64,000 nucleotides of DNA. It comes from Zygaena filipendulae (lineage: Eukaryota; Arthropoda; Insecta; Lepidoptera; Zygaenidae). Each line of letters begins with the position of its first letter. The first letter of the stretch is position 1. The notes under the pieces are model-generated. The model was not told where the DNA came from. It searched no databases and worked only from the letters and a program-made list of their open reading frames with translations. Where the stretch lies: positions 744,001 through 808,000 of the forward strand of contig CAJRBF020000001.1 in the NCBI GenBank assembly GCA_907165275.2, in the 5' to 3' direction. This document shows positions 1 through 8,887 of this stretch, piece after piece. The position numbers and the translations under genes were made by a program.

Positions 1-558
1 AGGGAGAACGTGATACCGGATATACCGGTGATCTGATAAGGTCTCCACCTCCGTCAGGACTTCCCAGCCCGGGATCCGTCGCGCCAAGATGGGGCTCGCG
101 AAAGCTACATCCACGACGGACCCGCCCTGCTGCCTCACGCAGGTCTGCTCCGTCCCTTGGTTGAGCGGTACCAGGTTGTGGGCTGCGATCCACTCCATCA
201 GCACCTCTCCGTACCGATCGGTGACCGAAGACCCCCACACCGTAGACTTGGCGTTGAGGTCTCCGGCCACTATCACCTTCTGAGGCCTCGCCCATTCGAC
301 CATGTTGCTTACCCCCGCCAGATAGGACTCGAACTCCGCCACAGTCCTATTCGGCGAGAAGTAAGCACCCACGACGACAACCTCTCCGACTTTGCAGGCC
401 GCGCAGCCCACTCCGACCAGGGACGACGACCGATCCGGGACTAAATATGGCTCGGCGACCACGGCGATGTGTATCTTCCACTGCGCCAGGCTCTGGAGAA
501 GGAGGTCCTGAGCCCTGGCGCAGTGGTTGATATTCGTCTGAAGAAACCGCAGGGCCAT
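1..558 (-). pseudogene. 5' part of R1-clade ORF2 (endonuclease), element Y'
   Basis: This is the N-terminal part of a non-LTR retrotransposon ORF2, the apurinic-like endonuclease that nicks the target DNA. The minus-strand ATG (556-558) overlaps the TAA of the upstream ORF1 fragment as TAATG. Reading down, the frame shows the family pattern: an N-terminal QTNINHCARAQ segment, AEPYLVP, GAYFSPNR, GDLNAKSTVWG and, near base 20, ETLSDHRYIRY. The stretch between AEPYLVP and GAYFSPNR is shorter than in W (1531-3051), which suggests an in-frame internal deletion. The window edge cuts it off before the reverse transcriptase. Family assignment is firm; activity is unlikely. Confidence 0.8.
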
Positions 559-855
559 TAGTCCCCTGCGATTTCTCCAGTCTCCATCGCGCCCGTCGGC
601 TGGGCGGCATCCGTGTTCGCCACAGGTTTCTTCTTCTTCACCTGACTGGGGGCCGAACAGTTTTTCCCTCCCAGTCGGTGGTCCGCCTTCTTCCCGGCGT
701 CCGCGCAAAGCACGCAGTGGGGTTTGGCGCTGCAGGATGATGCCCGGTGCCCCGGCTGGCTGGTTTTGGTTTGGGGCCTCCTCGTAGGTTGAGCCGGAGC
801 CCCCTGGGACGTCTTCCTCTTTCCACCCTTGTAGGCGACCGTCGCCCGACCCGAA
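558..855 (-). pseudogene. ORF1 (gag-like) C-terminal remnant, element Y'
   Basis: This is the C-terminal zinc-knuckle end of an R1-clade ORF1 RNA-binding protein, reduced by deletion. The frame contains QPGHRASSC, then CVLCADAGKKADH, and ends TGAMETGEIAGD. Compared with the fuller copy at 11110-13337, about 0.7 kb is missing near base 765, removing the first knuckles. Upstream, near base 850, it is fused in frame to the truncated reverse transcriptase of element W, so one long open frame (558-1697) is a chimera of two elements and not a real protein. Confidence 0.75.
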
Positions 856-3051
856 GACCCGACCTCGATGCGGACACCGCCGACAACTATGTGGGACCCA
901 GGGGGGGGACGCATCCGAGGTCCATGAAAATAAAGGGCCTCGGACTTTTCCAAGGCCACCCTGAGTCCCAGCTGTCGGATTTTGCCGACGACCATTGCCA
1001 CTCCTGCAGTGGCAAGTCGGGCAGACTCTCTAAAGTCCCTCTCCCGGGCCAGCACTAAGGTATCATCAGCATAACAAATGATGCTGAGGCCCGGGAGGTA
1101 AGCGCCCCGCAAGACCCAGTCGTAACCGATGTTCCACAGGAGTGGTCCAAGGACAGACCCCTGTGGAACACCGAGTTTCATCTCCCTCCGAAGGGTGACT
1201 CCTTCCCGTCCCAAATAGGTGACGCATCTTTCATTTAGGTAGGACCCGAGAATCCGCCTCAGATAGAGAGGCACCCGATGGAACCGCAGTGCCTCCCTAA
1301 TGCAGCTCCAGGGCAGGGAATTAAAAGCATTGGCGATATCTAAAGATACCGCCAGGGCAACCCCGCCCTGGGACGTCGTCTCGTCCGAGAGGGCCTTGAC
1401 GTGTTTGATTGCGTCAATCGTTGAGCGACCCTCTCGGAACCCGTACTGACTATCGGCCAGGCCGGGTCCTACCTGATGCAGGTGCTCGATGAGGCGGCGA
1501 GCGATGACCCTTTCGAAGAGTTTCGCCGCCTCATCCAGCAACACTATTGGGCGGTATGCGGAGGGAGACTCCGCGGGGCGCCCTTCCTTTCTCAGCAAAA
1601 CGAGTCTGCCCGACTTCCACTGCCGAGGAAACTGCCCCGACTTGTCGGTCCCCAAGGGCGTCGTAGGCCAAGACCCACGCGCGGCCAGGAATCCCATCAG
1701 GTCCCGGGGCCGTATTCCTGCCCCGCATCTTCAAGATGGCCGCGCGTGTTTCCGCTGGTGTTACCTCCATAGCCCCAACATCATCAGGCTCTCCCTCTTC
1801 TCCAGAGCAGAAGGGAGCCATAACTGGGGGGGTGTGTTCCACAGTGTCTGGAAATAGCGCAGATACAACCCCCTCCAGAAGTTGGGGCTGGAGACTCTGG
1901 GTGAGTGGAGGCGCAGCAGCGCGAAGCTTGCCCCCCACTGCTTTATACGGGCGCCCCCATGGATCTTGGTTCAGAGTCTCCAGGAACTCCTCCTTAGCGG
2001 AAGCCTTGGCCTTGCTGATGGACAGCCGTAGAGCCTTTCTCGCCTCGCGATAGGCCTCATACAGCTGTGCTTCCATCGTCTCGTCACGGAGCCGCCTTCT
2101 GCGGCTCCTGGTGTACCGGCGTCTAGCTGCCACACACTCACTGCGTAGTGTGGCAATCTCCTCTGACCACCAGTACACCTGACGGTTGGGGGGTCGAGGT
2201 CTGGCTCGGGGCATAGCCGCGTCACAAATTTGTGTCATTGCCGTCCGAAGCCAGTCAGACTCTTCCTCAACCCCCACAGGCTCAGCCGGATGGTCTAGCC
2301 AAGCCTTGACGATGGAAGCTTCCACCAGCGCGTCCTTGTCGAGACGCTTCGACGCCCATCTTGGGGATGACGAGGTGAACCCCCCCGGGCGGTTCAGATT
2401 CGGGACTCTGGATGGGGGGGAGACATCAAACCTAATATAGAGATGGTCTGAGAGTGTCTCAACCCCCACAACCACTCTCCAGTCCCGAACATTTTGTGCG
2501 ACAGCGGGGGAAGCAAACGAAACGTCCACAATGGACCCCCCCTGCTGACGCACGCAGGTGTTTACTGAGCCTCTATTAAGGATGTCGAGGCCCACTGAAA
2601 CCGCCCACTCTTCCAGTGTCTCGCCGCGCGGATCGGTCCTGGGACAACCCCACGCCACTGATTTCGCGTTGAGGTCACCCAGGACAAGCACTGACCGGGA
2701 TAGAGAGCGATTTATTATGCTCGTCACCCGGTCCAGTAGTACTTCAAAGTCGGCGAGACTTCTGTTGGGAGAGAAGTACACCCCGATCAGAACAGCTTCA
2801 CTCGACCGCACCGCCACATAGCCCACCCCGCTCTCAAAAAGTGAGAAGGAGAGGGAGTTCCCTGCTCTAACGAATATTGCCACAGAGCCAACCGTGTCTC
2901 CGAACCACCCGTCTCTTGGAGGCACAAAATATGGCTCTGCGGCAACGGCCAAATCAATAGACCACTGCGCCACAGTCTGCAGGAACAGATCTTGGGCTGC
3001 GACGCAGTGGTTTAAGTTCGCCTGGAGGAGACGATGGGGACTTAGTTCCAT
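856..3051 (-). pseudogene. ORF2 endonuclease-reverse transcriptase, element W (broken)
   Basis: R1-clade ORF2. The first frame (3051 down to about 1640) begins at an ATG that overlaps the ORF1 stop (TAATG). It carries the endonuclease domain: AEPYFVPP, GVYFSPNRS, GDLNAKSVAWG and LSDHLYIRF. It then gives the start of the reverse transcriptase, ending near GPDGIPGRAWVLAYDALGDR. Compared with element V, roughly 29 bp are missing near 1642, which shifts the frame. The RT continues in another frame with YRPIVLLDEAAKLFERVI, SLDIANAFNSLPW, GVPQGSVLGPLLWN and CYADDTLVLA. The gene stops near 856 at the chimeric junction, so the thumb region and the C-terminal CCHC finger are lost. Confidence 0.85.
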
Positions 3052-5051
3052 TAAGTGGTTGCCATCGCCTCCTCGGTCCCAACAATTTGGGCTGCGCCAG
3101 CGGCCGGGGTCCTGACGGCTGCCTGTGTGCGCTTATTCGTCCACTTTTTGGGGGCGGAGCAAGACTTCGCCCCCAACCTATGTCCCGCTGGTTTACCAGC
3201 CTCAGCGCACAGAGGGCACCGAGGCTGGGCGGAACATTTAGCCGCCACGTGGCCCGGCTCGCCACAGCGGTAGCACAGGCCACTCCTATCCGTTCCTTCG
3301 GTGCACATTCGTCCTACATGCCCGTTGTGCAGGCATCGGAAGCACCGAAGGGGCCTCGGATCAAGAAGAGTGACCCGTGCCATCACCCAGCCTATGGGAA
3401 GGCGCCCCTCAGTCGCCAGGATTTTGGCGGCGAGGACTGGACACCTAATCCAGACGGTGCCAGTTCCATAGGGTGTCTGCCGGATTTCTCCGACAGACAC
3501 GGCCGACTCGGGACATTGGCCCTTCAGGGCGACAGCGGCAGCCACCTCCCCGGCAGTCACGGAATCATCCAGGCCGGCGATACGCAATTCCGCGTTTTTC
3601 GTCGGTCTGGTGATCCGGACGTCTTGCTCGGGGAGAACTCTGCGCAGTTCAGCGGCGAGAGCGTCGGCTTTGTCTCCGCTGGTCGCCCCGGGCACCTCAA
3701 TTATGCGCGCTCCAGTCGCAGCCTTGCGGATGTTAATGCTGGTAATACCGAGGTCAGACAATTTAATTTTGATCCTGGCCTCGGTAAGGATCTCAGCATA
3801 ACTGCGTCCCCGCTCCTCAGCCTCGGGCTGTAGCAATAATACGACAGCTGAGGAGCGAGGTGGGCGGATCTTCACACGCGGAGTTATTGGCGCCACAGAT
3901 GGCACAGTCCCTCCGGCCCGTCTCTCTACTCTAGGCGCCAGTCTCCCAGTGGTGCGAGCTCCCTCCGGTGTTCTGTTCCGGGGGTCCCTTCCTCGTACCT
4001 GTTTCCTGCGCCTGCCCACCACCTCGGACCAAGTGGGCTCCTTTGACGCAGGAGCCAGTGGTGGCGGTACCAGTGAAGGGCGAGGTACGGCCCCGGAGTG
4101 CGTAGCCGGGTTGGACCCATCAGCCGCTTTCTTTTTCTTCTTCCTCTTCCTTTTTTGTTTTTTCGCCTTCTCTTTCTCATTCCTTCCTTCCGGCTGAGGC
4201 TGAGTGGTAGGTCCAACCGCCACAACCGCCGAGACTGGAGGTGCCGGCAGGGCCCTCTCAACAGCCGCCACAGCGGTGATCTGGGAGGAGCCGGAGTCCA
4301 GCCCAGGCCCAGGCCCCCCAGGCAGTCGACTCTCATGCCGGAGAGACGGGCGCGGCCGGTCCGGGAGCAGTCTCCCATCAATTTTAGCATCCACCATATG
4401 GGCGATGGCCTGCATTATTTCTTTGGTGAGGGTCTGCCCCCGAACCGCCCCCTCCCGTCCCACTGAAGCGGCCGATGGAACGTGCCGAGCTCTATCAACC
4501 TCCGCACGGAGGGATACCATCTCTTTACGGAGTTCCTCCATTTCCGTGCGGAGGCGGGCGTTCTCCTCCACGAGCTTGGCCGTTTCAGCGGACACGGAGT
4601 GATTGGCCAAAGCCTTGGCCCTGTCTTCGATTCGCGCCGCTGCCTCCTTCAAGGTACGAACGCAGGTACCCTTGAGATTACGGGCCCTGACAGCGACGCG
4701 AGAGACAATCTCCGTGTCCCTGAAGATGTTATCGCGCATTTCATCGGCCGTCTCGACATTGGCAGAGATGAACCCAACCCCTGAGCGAGACCCGGCCCCT
4801 GCCCTGGTCACGCGGTCCCGGATGATCTGCGGGTCTATCTCAAGCAGATCCAGGTCGTCTGGATCAGAGGCGCAACGTCTCTGGCCCACCATAGCAGGGA
4901 CCATAGTTGGGCTGGTGGAGGGCAAGCGCACCCGTTCACGCTCATCTCCAGATACCGCGCCCGACTGGGAAACATCTGAGTCAGCGGGGGAGCTCGCCCG
5001 CACCCGCGCGGCACTCATGTCCATTCTCTCGAGGACAACGACGGGTACCAT
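3051..5051 (-). CDS. ORF1 gag-like RNA-binding protein, element W (666 aa)
   Basis: Open ORF1 of a SART-like R1-clade retrotransposon, which would package element RNA and direct it to the target. The ATG at 5051 starts MVPVVVLERMDMS. Residues about 130-195 are helical and charged, like a coiled coil. The middle is basic and proline-rich with a lysine run (about residues 285-300). The C-terminus has three zinc knuckles starting CFRCLHNGHVGRMC, CYRCGEPGHVAAKC and CPLCAEAGKPAGH. The frame ends ATT, and its TAA overlaps the ORF2 ATG, the arrangement known in SART1 for coupled translation. No internal stop is seen. Confidence 0.85.
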   Translation of the reverse strand: MVPVVVLERMDMSAARVRASSPADSDVSQSGAVSGDERERVRLPSTSPTMVPAMVGQRRCASDPDDLDLLEIDPQIIRDRVTRAGAGSRSGVGFISANVETADEMRDNIFRDTEIVSRVAVRARNLKGTCVRTLKEAAARIEDRAKALANHSVSAETAKLVEENARLRTEMEELRKEMVSLRAEVDRARHVPSAASVGREGAVRGQTLTKEIMQAIAHMVDAKIDGRLLPDRPRPSLRHESRLPGGPGPGLDSGSSQITAVAAVERALPAPPVSAVVAVGPTTQPQPEGRNEKEKAKKQKRKRKKKKKAADGSNPATHSGAVPRPSLVPPPLAPASKEPTWSEVVGRRRKQVRGRDPRNRTPEGARTTGRLAPRVERRAGGTVPSVAPITPRVKIRPPRSSAVVLLLQPEAEERGRSYAEILTEARIKIKLSDLGITSINIRKAATGARIIEVPGATSGDKADALAAELRRVLPEQDVRITRPTKNAELRIAGLDDSVTAGEVAAAVALKGQCPESAVSVGEIRQTPYGTGTVWIRCPVLAAKILATEGRLPIGWVMARVTLLDPRPLRCFRCLHNGHVGRMCTEGTDRSGLCYRCGEPGHVAAKCSAQPRCPLCAEAGKPAGHRLGAKSCSAPKKWTNKRTQAAVRTPAAGAAQIVGTEEAMATT

Positions 5052-5199
5052 CCGGGATACAGCAGTCCCCGTGCTGCCACCACACGGGGCATGCTGATGT
5101 AGTCCCGTTTTCGCCTCCGATGGGGATGCAGTCCGCGGGGAAACTGCAGGTCTCCTTCGCTCGCGTGCTGCCGCCGGAAAGGACCTCTTTACGGGGGGG
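5052..5199 (-). other. 5' UTR and 5' end of element W
   Basis: About 150 bp lie between the ORF1 start and a run of seven G (5193-5199; C on the element strand). The element strand therefore begins with C7 followed by GTAAAGAGG. Truncated element V begins with the same C7-GTA next to unrelated sequence, so the C run belongs to the junction and not to W alone. No other feature is seen. Confidence 0.55.
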
Positions 5200-5227
5200 A
5201 ACCTTTTTTTTTTTTTTTTTTTTTTTT
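5193..5227. repeat. Element junction: G7-AACC-T24
   Basis: On the plus strand seven G are followed by AACC and 24 T. The T run is the poly-A tail of minus-strand element V. AACC is a partial (CCTAA)n telomeric unit, and the G run marks the 5' end of the next element, W. The longer versions at 7773-7802 and 8458-8504 have AACCTAACC at the same place, which supports the telomeric reading. Confidence 0.6.
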
Positions 5228-5597
5228 ACGTGGAGAAATGCTATTAGAAAGGACGTCGCATACCACCGCACCTCGGGATTGGCGCGGTGGTTATGCCGGG
5301 CTCCGACCGGCTAAAACTCCACGGTGTTCCAACTCAGTCGCAATAGAGGCGGGGTTGTGGTAACTGTAGTTAACATATCCACTTCCCCGCCAGCGACGAG
5401 CCTCCAGCGGAGGCGACCTTCTCGCGTTGAAGGCGCACTGGAACACCAGGTGCGCCTTCCTCCTCAGGTCTCTCTTGGAGGGCACCCAGAATCCCGTGGG
5501 ATACCCTCAGAGACATCGAGGGTAAGGGGAGAGAGCTACTACCACGCTCCGCTATGCCCTCTTGTGAACAGAGGACACTCGGAGCGGGCGTCTTCCC
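5228..5597 (-). other. 3' UTR of element V with stem-loop
   Basis: This is non-coding sequence between the ORF2 stop and the poly-A tail. It contains nested complementary arms. The outer pair is CGTGGAG (5229-5235) with CTCCACG (5317-5323), and the inner pair is ACCACCGC (5262-5269) with GCGGTGGT (5284-5291). The same layout with different bases occurs in the 3' ends of T, U, B' and C. It may be the RNA structure recognised by the reverse transcriptase during target-primed synthesis. Confidence 0.6.
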
Positions 5598-7770
5598 CTA
5601 GGGCGGCAGGAGGTGCACTTCAGCCCGCCTCCTACGCCCCCTTCTGGGCTGGCGGTTGGGAGGGGCGGACGGCGACTGCTCCCTTTCCCGCTCCGCGCTC
5701 TCCTTCTGTGACATAACGTCCTCGCAGAAGGAGAGGACCGCCGCCCACGCGATCTCGCTGCCTACCATGGCAGAGACTACCGCAGGCAGCGAGAGGTCGC
5801 CTCCGATCGCCGCGATGAGGACACGGCGCTGCTCAGACCACGCCGAGCACTCCTCCAGTGTATGCTGCGCCGTGTCTTCATCGCAGCCCACGCAATGGTG
5901 ACACCTGGTCGTCGGCTCCCTTCCGGCTATCCGACACAGATACTTCCCGAAGCAGCCGTGACCGGAAAGTATCTGCGCCAGCCGGAAGGTAACGATGCCC
6001 TGCCGTCTGTCCGTCCACTGCTTAAGGACAGGACGGACAGCTTCGACGGTCCTGAGACCGGCAGATGGGTGAGCCAGTCTCTCCTCCCATTTGTCGAGGA
6101 GGGACCGTCGAAGATGGGACCTTCGCCTTTCCACCGCCGCTGGCGGGGGAGGCTCCCCCTGGAGGCACTGCTCGGTGCGCCACTCGTAAAGTGACGCAAG
6201 GAGGTCGGCCTCTAAGTCCCAAGGGGGAGACCCCGCCAGTACGCACGCCGCCTCGAAGGAGATGGTGCGATACCCACGGACGACCCTGACGGCCATGGCT
6301 CTCTGTGGCCTCCTCATCAGCCTCTCACTCCGGGCCGTCAGGGCGCCGGCCCACACTGGGGCACCATACAGGGCCATCGACCGCACCACCCCCAGATATA
6401 GGCGGCGGCATCCAGCGTTAGGCCCCCCAAGATTAGGCAGCAGCCAGTTAAAAGCGGCCGCTGCCTTTATGAGTTTGGGGGCTAGGCGGCGGAAATGTTC
6501 CCGAAAGTCCCATCGGCTATCGAGGACGAGTCCGAGATATTTCATCGAGGACCCGACCTCGATGCGGACACCGCCGACAACTATGTGGGACCCAGGGGGG
6601 GACGCATCCGAGGTCCATGAAAATAAAGGGCCTCGGACTTTTCCAAGGCCACCCTGAGTCCCAGCTGTCGGATTTTGCCGACGACCATTGCCACTCCTGC
6701 AGTGGCAAGTCGGGCAGACTCTCTAAAGTCCCTCTCCCGGGCCAGCACTAAGGTATCATCAGCATAACAAATGATGCTGAGGCCCGGGAGGTAAGCGCCC
6801 CGCAAGACCCAGTCGTAACCGATGTTCCACAGGAGTGGTCCAAGGACAGACCCCTGTGGAACACCGAGTTTCATCTCCCTCCGAAGGGTGACTCCTTCCC
6901 GTCCCAAATAGGTGACGCATCTTTCATTTAGGTAGGACCCGAGAATCCGCCTCAGATAGAGAGGCACCCGATGGAACCGCAGTGCCTCCCTAATGCAGCT
7001 CCAGGGCAGGGAATTGAAAGCATTGGCGATATCTAAAGATACCGCCAAGGCAACCCCGCCCTGGGACGTCGTCTCGTCCGAGAGGGCCTTGACATGTTTG
7101 ATTGCGTCAATCGTTGAGCGACCCTCTCGGAACCCGTACTGACTATCGGCCAGGCCGGGTCCTACCTGATGCAGGTGCTCGATGAGGCGGCGAGCGATGA
7201 CCCTTTCGAAGAGTTTCGCCGCCTCATCCAGCAACACTATTGGGCGGTATGCGGAGGGAGACTCCGCGGGGCGCCCTTCCTTTCTCAGCAAAACGAGTCT
7301 GCCCGACTTCCACTGCCGAGGAAACTGCCCCGACTCTAGGCAGGCAGAAAACAGCCTGCCCAGTCGGTCCCCAAGGGCGTCGTAGGCCAAGACCCACGCG
7401 CGGCCAGGAATCCCATCAGGTCCCGGGGCCGTATTCCTGCCCCGCATCTTCAAGATGGCCGCGCGTGTTTCCGCTGGTGTTACCTCCATAGCCCCAACAT
7501 CATCAGGCTCTCCCTCTTCTCCAGAGCAGGAGGGAGCCATAACTGGGGGGGTGTGTTCCACAGTGTCTGGAAATAGGGCAGATACAACCCCCTCCAGAAG
7601 TTGGGGCTGGAGACTCTGGGTGAGTGGAGGCGCAGCAGCGCGAAGCTTGCCCCGCACTGCTTTATACGGGCGCCCCCACGGATCTTGGTTCAGAGTCTCC
7701 AGGAACTCCTCCTTAGCGGAAGCCTTGGCCTTGCTGATGGACAGCCGTAGAGCCTTTCTCGCCTCGCGAT
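5598..7770 (-). pseudogene. ORF2 reverse transcriptase and C-terminal finger, 5'-truncated element V
   Basis: This is an R1-clade ORF2 lacking its endonuclease. The frame from 7657 down to 6581 carries the RT: AYRPIVLLDEAAKLFERVI, SLDIANAFNSLPW, GVPQGSVLGPLLWN and CYADDTLVLA. It shifts in a G run near 6595 that is one base shorter than the matching run in W (near 900). The second frame (about 6575-5598) continues with KYLGLVLDSRWDF, the thumb region, and a C-terminal CCHC finger beginning CHHCVGCDEDTAQHTLEEC, then ends RAEVHLLPP. The upstream end is a truncation that meets a G7-AACCTAACC junction at 7771-7788. It is a dead copy of the same family as W. Confidence 0.85.
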
Positions 7771-7772
7771 AC

Positions 7773-7802
7773 GGGGGGGAACCTAACCTTTTTTTTTTTT
7801 TT
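7773..7802. repeat. Element junction: G7-AACCTAACC-T14
   Basis: G7 (7773-7779), AACCTAACC (7780-7788) and T14 (7789-7802). The T run is the poly-A tail of minus-strand element U. The nine bases match nearly two units of the insect telomeric repeat (CCTAA)n. Element V starts immediately on the other side. Confidence 0.65.
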
Positions 7803-8457
7803 GACCCAGGGAAAATGCTTTATGCATACCACCGCCCTGGGGCGGGCGATGGTTATGTGGGACTCCGCCCTGAAAAGGGCGATCCGCCCTGAGAAGGGCG
7901 GGAATACTACCCACTAAAAACCCTGGGGTGTTCACCGCCTCCGCGCCTGTTGCCGGGGCCACGGGATCGCTTTCGCATGCTCCGCAGCCCCGGCGGCGCC
8001 AGCCCGAGACGGGCACCTCCTCCGTGATGACGGTGCATCGGAACACGCGACGCACCGCCATCCTTCCTTCTCGGGGACTCCATGTAGTGGGCGCCGCACG
8101 GCCCCACGTCCGACGCCCGAAGTCCCCGGCGGCGGGATAGGGACCCGCCGCCAAAAGGCCGCAGGGGTTGGGAAGCTCGGCTGTCCAGACCGACGCTCCC
8201 CCCCCCCCCCCCCACAGACCCTCCACGCCGCCGCCCGTGAGGGCAGCAGCGCCTCCCACTCGGGCCGCTTCGTCCGGGCTGTCCACACACCCCGAGGAAG
8301 CGGCCCGTGGCCTCGGGAAGGGCGGCGCCGGGAGTGCGCACCGGCGCCGCTACCGACCATACTGGCCCCGCCTCTGGGTTCCTCTTGGCTTCACCGTGGG
8401 TCGTCACTGCCCACGGCTACTAAGCCCCCCCGCCACGACAAGGCGGGAACCCAATTC
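7803..8457 (-). mobile_element. Short ORF-less element U (5'-UTR-like plus 3'-UTR-like)
   Basis: A 655-bp unit bounded by a poly-A tail (7789-7802) and a C run at its 5' end. No recognisable coding domain is present, and the long open frames here are GC-rich and match nothing I know. Its 5' part (near 8420-8450) resembles the leader of element Y near 14050-14075, both containing the core CCTTGTCGTGGCG. Its 3' part has the shared stem-loop: CCCAGGG (7805-7811) with CCCTGGG (7921-7927), and ACCACCGCCC (7828-7837) with GGGCGATGGT (7844-7853). It looks like a non-autonomous deletion derivative keeping both ends, but could also be two fragments joined by chance. Confidence 0.5.
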
Positions 8458-8504
8458 GGGGGGGGGGGGGGGGAACCTAACCTTTTTTTTTTTTTTTTTT
8501 TTTT
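8458..8504. repeat. Element junction: G16-AACCTAACC-T22
   Basis: Sixteen G (8458-8473), then AACCTAACC (8474-8482), then 22 T (8483-8504), which are the poly-A tail of element T. This is the longest of three similar junctions. Variable G-run length beside a constant telomeric-like core suggests formation during integration rather than inherited element sequence. Confidence 0.65.
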
Positions 8505-8887
8505 ACCTGGGGAAATGCGTTTACGCACCCCCGCGCCTGGGGATAACTGGGCGCGGGGAGTGTGGGACTCGGCCAGAATGACCCCTACCCACTAAAACCC
8601 CAGGGCCCACTCCGCTTCCGCGGTGGCGGGGCAAGGCATCGCCAAAGGCTTAGTCCTTTAACCCCGCCGCGGCATCGCCAAAGTGCAATGGCGACCTGCC
8701 CGTTCCTTTGAGGGCGCGCCGGAGCGAGCGACCAAGCGCGCCCTCCCTCCCCGTGCCTCTCTGTCAAGACGCCCACCTCCACGGGCGCCCCAGAGGCACG
8801 AAGGTGATCCTGGGGGTTGGCCGGCCTGCCTCAACACTGCCTCTGCTACTAGGTTCAGAGGGAGTGGAGCAAGCCGGCCACGCAACC
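8505..8887 (-). other. 3' UTR of element T, directly after ORF1
   Basis: This sequence follows the ORF1 stop with no ORF2 in between. It holds a short internal duplication around CTTTGGCGATGCC (near 8630-8690). The nested stem-loop pairs CCTGGGG (8506-8512) with CCCCAGG (8598-8604) and CCCCGCGCC (8529-8537) with GGCGCGGGG (8550-8558). The 3' ends of B' (18391-18500) and D (26699-26756) are the same family. Confidence 0.6.

Noticed and set aside
7907..8407. Long minus-strand frame (166 codons) in element U
   Set aside because: GC-rich DNA with several overlapping open frames; no domain, so likely non-coding.
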